From contig CAIJHZ010000053.1 in assembly GCA_903820565.1 (NCBI GenBank), positions 1 through 6,367 on the forward strand: a stretch of DNA of 6,367 nucleotides. The letters are read 5' to 3'. Source of the stretch: an uncultured Actinomycetes bacterium. Lineage in GTDB: Bacteria > Actinomycetota > Actinomycetes > Nanopelagicales > Nanopelagicaceae. Each line of letters begins with the position of its first letter. Position 1 is the first letter of the stretch. The translations under genes and the position numbers were made by a program. The notes beneath the pieces were generated by a model. It saw nothing but the letters and a program-made list of their open reading frames with translations, had not been told where the DNA came from and made no database searches. This document shows, one piece after another, positions 1 to 5,545 of the stretch.

Positions 1-92
1 ACTAAACCTGCAGCAAGTTCTTCACGAAATTTCGCGGGAAGGATCAATCGACCTTTGTCATCAAGACGTGGCTCGTGGGTGCCTAGAAACAT
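1..92 (-). CDS. mraZ: MraZ, transcriptional regulator of the dcw cluster (N-terminal part, cut by the window edge)
   Basis: The reverse strand from ATG at 92-90 reads MFLGTHEPRLDDKGRLILPA and then KFREELAAGL. This is the typical MraZ N-terminus, including the DXXXR motif (D11 to R15) of the first SpoVT/AbrB-like swapped-hairpin half. The family is about 140-150 residues, so only the first fifth is here and the rest lies left of the window. MraZ is a ring-forming DNA-binding protein that controls its own operon (mraZ-mraW/rsmH-ftsL-ftsI-mur genes), usually as a repressor. A purine-rich ribosome binding site (AAGGGGG, 107-101) lies 8 nt upstream of the ATG. The upstream array of GG repeats at 10-nt spacing is the expected MraZ operator and supports the call. 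The downstream dcw genes are inferred from usual synteny, not seen. Confidence 0.93.
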   Translation of the reverse strand, partial: MFLGTHEPRLDDKGRLILPAKFREELAAGL

Positions 93-140
93 TTTCAGCG
101 CCCCCTTCCCCGAGTTGGCTGCGGACTTTCGTGCCCGCTT

Positions 141-230
141 AATTCACCACTTTACTCCATTTCACTCCTTTTTCAACCACCTTTTCCCACTTTCTGCCCT
201 TTTGAACCCAATTTCGCCCCACCTCTCCCC
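141..230 (-). promoter_or_regulatory. MraZ operator: nine in-phase 10-nt repeats upstream of mraZ
   Basis: On the minus strand a GG pair recurs at exactly 10-nt steps. On the plus strand the CC pairs are at 147, 157, 167, 177, 187, 197, 207, 217 and 227. Most units read (A/G)GTGG, AATGG or TGGG, for example AAGTGGGAAA, AGGTGGTTGA and AAGTGGTGAA. Known MraZ boxes are TGGGN repeats separated by 5 nt (E. coli) or AAGTGG-N3-4 repeats (mycoplasmas), both with a unit of about 10 nt and usually three or four copies. The array ends about 50 nt before the mraZ start and overlaps the predicted promoter, which suits autoregulation. The repeat phase is read directly from the sequence; binding by MraZ is inferred. 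Confidence 0.85.
149..176 (-). promoter_or_regulatory. Predicted mraZ promoter inside the MraZ repeats
   Basis: On the minus strand TTGAAA (176-171) is followed after 16 nt by TAAAGT (154-149). This is a housekeeping-sigma type -35/-10 pair with 5/6 and 4/6 consensus matches. Transcription would start near 142 and give a leader of about 50 nt carrying the purine-rich ribosome binding site. Both hexamers lie within the operator array, so MraZ bound there should block RNA polymerase. The promoter is predicted by motif only. Confidence 0.5.
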
Positions 231-266
231 ACGCCTATCCCCTGCTGAAAAAAGGGTGCGGACATG

Positions 267-291
267 AAAAAAGCCCCTCACAAGGAGGGGC
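267..291 (-). terminator. Intrinsic terminator after the DUF3040 gene
   Basis: A perfect 7-bp GC-rich stem pairs GCCCCTC (273-279) with GAGGGGC (285-291) around a 5-nt loop. On the minus strand it is followed directly by six T (272-267). It lies 22 nt past the stop codon of the DUF3040 gene and before the mraZ control region, so it should end transcription from the right and insulate mraZ. On the plus strand there is an A-run before the stem but no T-run after it, so it works in the minus direction only. Confidence 0.9.
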
Positions 292-313
292 ATTAGGCGT
301 AATTACCTATGGA

Positions 314-670
314 TTACTGCTCTTGGCCTCTGGTGTCCCAGCGCTTTTCCATGCGCTCACTCATAGATGAGCGTGAACGCGGCTTCTTAGCAGCTTTAAC
401 TCCTGAACGAGGGGCGAAGCTGGAAATTGCGCTGATCACTCCACCCAAGGCGATGATGAAACCCAAGATTCCGATGGGGGTTACCTTTGAAACTAGGCCA
501 CCAAATAATGTAGCAAGGCCCAACACAACTAGGCCTGCACCCACCATGATGCGGTTGCGTGAAGGCAATGCGGGATTGGCAGAAAGCGCAGAAACTAGGC
601 GTGGATCCTCAGTTAAGAGGGCAGCCTCCATCTCATCAAGTAAGCGCTTTTCGCGATCTGACAGTTCCAT
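314..670 (-). CDS. DUF3040 family small membrane protein
   Basis: A 118-residue protein with the layout of the actinobacterial DUF3040 family. It has a charged N-terminal helix (MELSDREKRLLDEMEAAL), an acidic EDP segment (21-23), two membrane helices (about 41-60 and 66-85) joined by a short polar turn, and a basic, flexible C-terminal tail (about 88-115) rich in Lys and Arg. No biochemical role is established for the family that I know of. Its place beside mraZ is recurrent in Actinobacteria, which suggests but does not prove a link to the envelope or division. The start at 670 is preceded by no Shine-Dalgarno. Instead TATTGT lies exactly 6 nt upstream of the ATG, so the mRNA may be leaderless. 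The gene lies 32 nt after dinB in the same direction, so it may also be read through from the repair operon. It ends before a strong terminator. Confidence 0.85.
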   Translation of the reverse strand: MELSDREKRLLDEMEAALLTEDPRLVSALSANPALPSRNRIMVGAGLVVLGLATLFGGLVSKVTPIGILGFIIALGGVISAISSFAPRSGVKAAKKPRSRSSMSERMEKRWDTRGQEQ

Positions 671-682
671 ATGCGCACAATA
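670..682 (-). promoter_or_regulatory. Predicted -10 element giving a leaderless DUF3040 mRNA
   Basis: TATTGT (682-677, minus) fits the actinobacterial -10 pattern TANNNT and is followed by 6 nt and then the ATG at 670. Transcription would begin on the start codon itself, which explains the lack of a ribosome binding site. No convincing -35 hexamer is visible at 16-18 nt upstream. Motif evidence only. Confidence 0.4.
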
Positions 683-694
683 GAACAGATTGTG
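676..694. repeat. Inverted repeat CACAAT-N7-ATTGTG between dinB and the DUF3040 gene
   Basis: CACAAT (676-681) and ATTGTG (689-694) are perfect inverted repeats around a 7-nt centre. They fill most of the 32-nt gap and overlap the predicted -10 element. It could be an operator for a dimeric repressor or a weak RNA hairpin after dinB. It is not followed by a T-run on the minus strand, so it is not a clear terminator. Confidence 0.45.
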
Positions 695-702
695 TGTGCC
701 CG

Positions 703-1908
703 CTACTCATTTTCTTCATTCTTTGACTCATCACTAGCTCTAATTAAACGTGCAGGTCGCACAGATCCATCGCCAAAACGCTCACGGGCTTTATCCATAG
801 CCCCTTCGGCCTCGCGCCAGCCCTTTTCACGCTCACCCAGGATCATTTGAACAGGAGCTCCTTCGCTTAAATTCTCAAGGGAAACTCCGACTAACCGTAG
901 GCGAGCTCTTTCAATACGCAACGCTTCATACAAACTTTTAACAACTTCATACACATCGTGGGTGCTATCAATTGGCAGCGGCAAAGTCTTTGAACGATTA
1001 ATCGTTGAGAAATCACCGAACCTAACCTTGATTGAAATCGTCTTTGCAAACAATTCTTTATCTCGCATTCGAGATGTAGCGCGCTCGCATAAACGTAAGT
1101 ACTCGCGCAAGATCTCTTCCGGGTTATCTAAATCAGTTGGGAAAGTTTCTGCCGCGCTAATACTTTTTTCAGCATCGTGTGGTGCGACATCTCGGTAATC
1201 ACGGCCCCAAGCAAGTTCATGTAAGTTCGCACCTGCTGCATCACCCACTGCTCGAATTAAAGTTGTGCGAGGCAATTTGGCAATATCTTCAATAGTGCGA
1301 AGCCCTAATCGTTCAAGTACTTCTGCCGTCTTTGGACCCACTCCCCACATCGCAGAAATTGGCAAGGGGTGCAGGAACTCAAGAATACGATCGCTAGTTA
1401 TCTCTAGCATTCCATTGGGTTTGCAATGGGTTGATGCAAGCTTTGCAATGAACTTAGAAGGTGCGATACCAACAGAGCAGGTAATACCTTCTTGTGCTTC
1501 AACTTTGGCACGAATTGCTGTTGCGATCTCACGACCTGTGCCCAGTAACTTCTTCGCACCAGTTACATCTAGAAATGCTTCATCGACTGAGACTGGTTCA
1601 ACATTGGGTGTGAAGCTTTCAAAGATCTCCATGATGTGGCCAGAGACCTCTTGGTAGCGGGCCATATCAACCGGCAAAAAGATTGCATGTGGTGCTAATC
1701 GACGGGCTTGTCCCACCGGCATTGCCGAATGAATTCCGAATTTGCGTGCTTCATAGTTGGCCGCAGATACAACTCCGCGGGTGCCCATGCCAATAACAAC
1801 GGCCTTACCTTTTAATTCGGGGTTATCTTTTTCGGCAACCGATGCAAAAAACGCATCCATATCAACATGCAGAATCGTTGCCTGGGTTGGCTTCTCATCT
1901 GTCGTCAT
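703..1908 (-). CDS. dinB: DNA polymerase IV (DinB), Y-family translesion polymerase
   Basis: A 401-residue Y-family polymerase that copies past damaged bases with low fidelity. The catalytic site is complete: HVDMDAFFASV (D16, with F21 as the expected steric gate that excludes ribonucleotides) and SVDEAFLD (D109, E110). Further family segments are VVSAANYEARKFGIHSAMP (palm/fingers), CSVGIAPSKFIAKLAS, the thumb helix-hairpin-helix around WGVGPKTAEVLERLG, and a little-finger domain from about 245 to 345. QMIL (354-357) near the C-terminus is a plausible, weak beta-clamp motif. The frame stays open upstream to an ATG at 1965, but ATG 1908 is preferred: it forms an ATGA overlap with the dnaE2 stop, has no competing Shine-Dalgarno, and puts the first motif at the usual distance. 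Intact acidic residues argue against the catalytically dead ImuB, which often occupies this operon position. Confidence 0.95.
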   Translation of the reverse strand: MTTDEKPTQATILHVDMDAFFASVAEKDNPELKGKAVVIGMGTRGVVSAANYEARKFGIHSAMPVGQARRLAPHAIFLPVDMARYQEVSGHIMEIFESFTPNVEPVSVDEAFLDVTGAKKLLGTGREIATAIRAKVEAQEGITCSVGIAPSKFIAKLASTHCKPNGMLEITSDRILEFLHPLPISAMWGVGPKTAEVLERLGLRTIEDIAKLPRTTLIRAVGDAAGANLHELAWGRDYRDVAPHDAEKSISAAETFPTDLDNPEEILREYLRLCERATSRMRDKELFAKTISIKVRFGDFSTINRSKTLPLPIDSTHDVYEVVKSLYEALRIERARLRLVGVSLENLSEGAPVQMILGEREKGWREAEGAMDKARERFGDGSVRPARLIRASDESKNEENE

Positions 1909-4900
1909 ATTGCGAGCGTACTTTGTTTGGTGCTCCAACTTTCGTAGGCGGCACGTAAATCCCACGCCCCAGTGGCTCTTATCGATATTCCTCTAGCCCC
2001 AGTACGACGGGTTACTCCCCGCACAAGCAATAGTGATGTGGAATATAAAACATTGGCGTATTCGCTCTGAACATCGGTGAAAAATGCTGAATCACTAAGC
2101 CCATATCCATCATCTAAGGTTAAGAAAATTACACGTTTGCCAGAGCGCACTGGTGGTGTCTGCATCGCAACCTTGATTCCTGCGACCAGAACTGACGACT
2201 GGGATCGTTGTTTTAGTAAATCACTAGAACGTACGGCGCCAATTGAGTTAAGGAACTCTCCATAAAATTCAATCATGTGACGAGACATATCAATACCTAA
2301 ACGATCGACCTCGTACTTAACACTTTCTGCAGCTGTCATTGCTGGCAAACCGCTGCTGATTAACGCTGGTGGTTCAAAGCCTAAGTTCATCTGCGCGCCA
2401 GATACGGCTGTACCTGGTGATTTTTGTAGATCAGAAAAATGTAGCAGTAGGTCTCGGCGGTTAACATCAACATGCAACGAATCAAATGCACCAGTCAAAA
2501 TCATGCTTTCGGTAATTGGGGTACTAGATCCAGACCTGCGGACAAAATCATTGAGATCAACATAAGGACGACCAGCGATAATTGATTGCACTTCACCATC
2601 ACTAATGCCGGCAACGGTTGAAAGCGCAATACGAATAGCATTTCCGTGGTCTTCAACCCGATAGACAGAATCAGATGCGTTGACATCAAGGGGTGCAATG
2701 GTGATTCCCATTTGTCTGACCTCATCAACAATTAAACGCTTGGGATACATGCCAGGGTCATGAGTTAATACCCCAGAAAAAAATGCAGCTGGGTAATGCG
2801 TTTTAAGCCAGGCAGATTGATAAGTGGGCATAGCAAAGGCAGCAGCATGGGCTTTACAAAAACCAAAGGATGCAAATGCGCGCAAAACATCCCAGATTTC
2901 GCCGATGGTTGATAGCTCATACCCCTTGGCAGTTGCTGCCGGAAAGAACCAATCGCACACCTCTTGTTGGCCAGCACGGTCCCCCAACGATCTGCGTTTT
3001 TCATCAGCCGTTGCCAAAGAAACCCCAGTCATCGTTGCAATGATCTGGATAACTTGTTCGTGGAAGACAACAACGCCTTCGGTATGGGTCAAAATTTCAT
3101 ACAAATCAGGGTGGATTATCTGTGCCGAGCTCCACCCATGACGTGCCTTTAAAAATGGCGTGATCATGTCACTTTTCATAGGCCCTGGGCGAAACAGTGA
3201 GATATCAATAATTAAATCGGTAAAGTTTTTAGGAGCAAGCTTTCCTACTAGTTCGCGTTGTCCTGGACTTTCCACCTGAAAGATTCCGAGGGTCTTAGTG
3301 GATTGAATTAATTCGTAAGTCGCTGTGTCATCTAGTGGCACAGCATCGATATCAATTTTTTCTTCATGAACCCGTTCGATTTCCTTCATTGAGTAAGCAA
3401 TTGCCGATTGCATCCGAACACCCAAGACATCTAGCTTTAATAAGCCCACTGCTTCGACATCATCCTTATCAAAGGCAACCATGGGATATCCACCGGCACT
3501 TGCCATTAATGGCGCTCGATCTAGAAAACCACCATCAGATAAAACAATGGCACATGGATGCATTGCAAGGTGTCGGGGCAAGCCATCTAGACGTTGTGCC
3601 ATCTCAATCGTTGCTGCCATCAATGGCGCAGAAGTGTTAAGGCAGCGAAGTTCGGGCAAGGATTCAAGGGTTCTTGCAATGTGGCGCGCACGCACATGTG
3701 GCATTGATTTTGCCAACATATCAATCTCCATACCGGGCAAGCCGAGTGCTGCGCCAGCATCTCTGATTGCATGGCGGGCACGATAGGTATCAACCATCGA
3801 AACAACTGCGCACCGTGATTGATTGTTAGCTCCAGCCCAATTGCTATCGCCATATCGTTTAAAGACCATGTCGTAAATTTCTAGGCGCCTTGCCGATTCA
3901 ACATCGATGTCAATATCTGGCAAGGCTCTGCGCAACGGCGAGCAAAAACGCTCCATCAATAAACCATGTTGCATTGGATCTACACCTGAAATTCCAAGTA
4001 AGTGACAGATCAATGAGCCGGCACCGCTGCCACGTGCTGCAACCCGAATGCCAGCATCACGTGCCATGTCAGAAATATCTGCAACTGTTAAAAAGTATGA
4101 TTCGAATCCGAGTGTTGCAACTGTTGCTAGCTCGTCATCTAAGCGTGCGCGAGCTTTGCTGATTTGATCGCTGCTGTTATATCGCCAGTTAATGCCAGCT
4201 TCACTTCGAGTACGCAATAAAGCGCGCATTTCTTGCGCGGTATTGACGCCTACAACGTGTGGTTCTGGCAGGTGTGCGGCCCCTAATCCAATGTCGCGCT
4301 GGGGCGATAACAAGCAACGCTCTGCCCATTCGCGGGTTGTTTTTAATAACGCGCGTGGTGTTCGCTCACCGCCAGCTCGGGCAATTTCAGCTGCCAATGA
4401 AATCATTCCATCGCTAGATTTTAAAAAACCTTCAGCGTTACGACGTTCTATATGGCGATCATGCAGCGGAACTAGCTGGCGCACACAATCTAAAACATCT
4501 GCAACCGGCCCATCGGTGCGATCCTTCATACGTACAGCGTTGGTAATAACAGCCTCTAAATCATTATCTCTAGCAAAGATTAAGGATCTGGCAGCGTGTT
4601 CGGTAGAACGTGGGCCACGTCCTGCTACCAAGTGTGAAACACATTCAATTGCATTGCCTGCAAATAGGTCACGGGTTTGATTAAAGATAGATAGCGCCTG
4701 ATCAAAGCGATGGTTTTGTAGTGCGCTACTAATAGGTGATTCAGGTCCGTGCATCGCATAGACGTTGGTGCTGTATTGGCTGAATTGCTTCAAAAAATCT
4801 AAAGTTAGAACAGGCACACGTGTATCACTTGTCATTGTTAGCGATGTCATCAACCTACATAGCGAGCGCCATCCCCCATCACTATGTGCCAGTAATGTGA

Positions 4901-5132
4901 TGCGACCCTTACTACCGCCCAGGTCAATTGCACAATTAACTCCGATGATCGGTGCGATCCCGTAATCAACACAGCTTTGCGTAAAACGGATAGCACCAGC
5001 TAACCCATCTCGATCTGTTAGGGCGAGTGCCGGCATTTCAAACTCTGCTGCGCGCTGTACTAGATCGCTGGGCTGTGTTGTTCCGTATTTCAATGAATAG
5101 CCACTGGCAACATTGAGATGAATAAAGCTCAT
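1905..5132 (-). CDS. dnaE2: Error-prone DNA polymerase DnaE2/ImuC (C-family, alpha-subunit type)
   Basis: A 1075-residue C-family polymerase, the usual DnaE2 length and shorter than replicative DnaE1. Domains in order: PHP (about 3-210), palm/fingers (about 330-790) with RGSGAGSL (367-374), PDIDID (405-410) and LLKLDVLG (564-571), tandem helix-hairpin-helix (about 835-885), clamp motif QMNLGF (914-919), and a C-terminal OB fold (about 980-1065). By comparison with E. coli DnaE the metal-binding aspartates should be D408, D410 and D568, all present. The FGFCKAHAAAFA segment (756-767) is also typical. The PHP domain is degenerate: HLN at 5-7 and TDRD at 39-42 replace the His-rich motifs, so no metal-dependent exonuclease is expected. 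DnaE2 acts in damage-induced mutagenesis, extending from lesions with a Y-family partner. It starts in an ATGA overlap with the DUF6504 gene and ends in one with dinB, so all three are probably translationally coupled. Confidence 0.93.
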   Translation of the reverse strand: MSFIHLNVASGYSLKYGTTQPSDLVQRAAEFEMPALALTDRDGLAGAIRFTQSCVDYGIAPIIGVNCAIDLGGSKGRITLLAHSDGGWRSLCRLMTSLTMTSDTRVPVLTLDFLKQFSQYSTNVYAMHGPESPISSALQNHRFDQALSIFNQTRDLFAGNAIECVSHLVAGRGPRSTEHAARSLIFARDNDLEAVITNAVRMKDRTDGPVADVLDCVRQLVPLHDRHIERRNAEGFLKSSDGMISLAAEIARAGGERTPRALLKTTREWAERCLLSPQRDIGLGAAHLPEPHVVGVNTAQEMRALLRTRSEAGINWRYNSSDQISKARARLDDELATVATLGFESYFLTVADISDMARDAGIRVAARGSGAGSLICHLLGISGVDPMQHGLLMERFCSPLRRALPDIDIDVESARRLEIYDMVFKRYGDSNWAGANNQSRCAVVSMVDTYRARHAIRDAGAALGLPGMEIDMLAKSMPHVRARHIARTLESLPELRCLNTSAPLMAATIEMAQRLDGLPRHLAMHPCAIVLSDGGFLDRAPLMASAGGYPMVAFDKDDVEAVGLLKLDVLGVRMQSAIAYSMKEIERVHEEKIDIDAVPLDDTATYELIQSTKTLGIFQVESPGQRELVGKLAPKNFTDLIIDISLFRPGPMKSDMITPFLKARHGWSSAQIIHPDLYEILTHTEGVVVFHEQVIQIIATMTGVSLATADEKRRSLGDRAGQQEVCDWFFPAATAKGYELSTIGEIWDVLRAFASFGFCKAHAAAFAMPTYQSAWLKTHYPAAFFSGVLTHDPGMYPKRLIVDEVRQMGITIAPLDVNASDSVYRVEDHGNAIRIALSTVAGISDGEVQSIIAGRPYVDLNDFVRRSGSSTPITESMILTGAFDSLHVDVNRRDLLLHFSDLQKSPGTAVSGAQMNLGFEPPALISSGLPAMTAAESVKYEVDRLGIDMSRHMIEFYGEFLNSIGAVRSSDLLKQRSQSSVLVAGIKVAMQTPPVRSGKRVIFLTLDDGYGLSDSAFFTDVQSEYANVLYSTSLLLVRGVTRRTGARGISIRATGAWDLRAAYESWSTKQSTLAI

Positions 5133-5410
5133 ACGTTACGAATAATCCACTGACCTGTTACTTCATCACGTTCTAGTTCGAAGGTTGTTAGCGCGCCAAT
5201 AGGTGCTGCCTCTACCCGCCACAAGGCGCGTGCTTGATCATCAGGGCGATACTTGCCATCACTAATGCGATTCCACCAGCCGCCTGCTTCACACCATCTA
5301 GATAAGACTGCATGAATGCGAAAACGTTTTCCTTTATAGGTGAACTCAATAGGAGTTGTTGCCCCATCGATGGTGACATCGAGGGCGGAGTTAACCTGGC
5401 TGGCTGACAT
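5129..5410 (-). CDS. DUF6504 family protein, first gene of the translesion-synthesis operon
   Basis: A 93-residue soluble protein with no signal peptide or membrane segment. It resembles the actinobacterial DUF6504 family: a short beta-rich opening (PIEFTYKGKRFRIHAVL, 20-36), then conserved aromatics RW (38-39), GGWW (43-46), a core LWRVEA (63-68), and a final FELERDEVTGQWIIRNV strand pair with the usual Arg/Asp/Trp spacing. Its function is unknown to me. Family members are often found beside DnaE2 or Y-family polymerase genes, so a role as an accessory of the mutagenic polymerases is a fair inference. The start at 5410 has a modest ribosome binding site, TGAAAGG (5428-5422), 11 nt upstream. 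The last codons overlap the dnaE2 start as ATGA. It lies directly behind the LexA/RecA-NDp promoter and should be damage-induced. The family assignment is from memory of its motifs. Confidence 0.8.
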   Translation of the reverse strand: MSASQVNSALDVTIDGATTPIEFTYKGKRFRIHAVLSRWCEAGGWWNRISDGKYRPDDQARALWRVEAAPIGALTTFELERDEVTGQWIIRNV

Positions 5411-5440
5411 GTGTGAGGCTACCTTTCAAGGCTGTGGGTA

Positions 5441-5458
5441 TTCGAACAGATGTTCGAA
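5441..5458. promoter_or_regulatory. LexA operator (SOS box)
   Basis: TTCGAACAGATGTTCGAA is a perfect 7+7 palindrome around AGAT. It contains the Gram-positive LexA consensus CGAAC-RNRY-GTTCG without a mismatch, and the mycobacterial form TCGAAC-N4-GTTCGA. It lies 31 nt upstream of the DUF6504 start and overlaps the predicted transcription start of the operon, so bound LexA should repress until RecA-driven self-cleavage. It is about 90 nt from the divergent gene at 5546, whose control by LexA is possible but unsupported. Confidence 0.95.
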
Positions 5459-5480
5459 AAATAGCCCTTCCCACCGACAA
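5458..5480 (-). promoter_or_regulatory. RecA-NDp (PafBC-type) DNA-damage promoter of the DUF6504-dnaE2-dinB operon
   Basis: On the minus strand TTGTCGGTG (5480-5472) is followed by exactly 8 nt and then TATTTT (5463-5458). This is a full match to the RecA-NDp motif TTGTCRGTG-N8-TAN3T described for mycobacterial damage genes that are induced without RecA/LexA and are now attributed to the PafBC activator. Transcription would start near 5451, inside the LexA box, giving a leader of about 40 nt with the TGAAAGG ribosome binding site. The motif match is direct; PafBC control is inferred and no pafBC gene is in the window. Confidence 0.82.
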
Positions 5481-5509
5481 ATAGCAAGTGGTTGAGCGTG
5501 TTGAGCCTA

Positions 5510-5532
5510 GGCAGCCAAGGAGCCTTGGTGCC
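5510..5532. repeat. 23-bp interrupted dyad upstream of the TauE-like gene
   Basis: CCAAGG (5515-5520) and CCTTGG (5523-5528) form a perfect inverted repeat around AG. The symmetry continues outward as GGCA (5510-5513) and TGCC (5529-5532), with one unpaired G at 5514. It may be an operator for a dimeric regulator: it would lie at about -36 to -14 if transcription starts at the ATG at 5546. As RNA it could fold over the AAGGAG (5517-5522) that might serve a GTG start at 5528. No T-run follows, so it is not a terminator. Confidence 0.5.
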
Positions 5533-5545
5533 CCACACTTACCCC

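Noticed and set aside
141..230. CRISPR or tandem-repeat array
   Set aside because: Only a GG core is kept at a 10-nt period. There are no long identical repeats or unique spacers, and its position upstream of mraZ explains it.
55..267. 70-residue open frame on the plus strand over the mraZ control region
   Set aside because: Its Pro/Phe/His-rich translation is produced by the CC-periodic MraZ repeats, and it runs antisense into the mraZ start.
309..683. 124-residue open frame on the plus strand
   Set aside because: It is antisense to the DUF3040 gene and begins beside its terminator. It has no recognisable domain or ribosome binding site.
703..1908. ImuB (inactive Y-family protein) instead of DinB
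   Set aside because: The catalytic D16, D109, E110 and the FF steric-gate segment are intact, and the protein is about 400 residues without an ImuB-like C-terminal extension.
1909..1965. Longer DinB reading frame starting at ATG 1965
   Set aside because: It would overlap dnaE2 by 61 nt and add 19 residues with no DinB similarity. ATG 1908 forms an ATGA overlap with the dnaE2 stop, as at the other junction of the operon.
4192..4680. 162-residue open frame on the plus strand
   Set aside because: It is antisense inside dnaE2, which has continuous family similarity through this stretch.
1905..5132. Replicative DnaE1 rather than DnaE2
   Set aside because: It is about 100 residues shorter than typical DnaE1, has a degenerate PHP domain, and lies in a LexA-controlled operon with dinB.
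5510..5532. Intrinsic terminator
   Set aside because: No T-run follows the dyad on either strand, and no gene ends near it.
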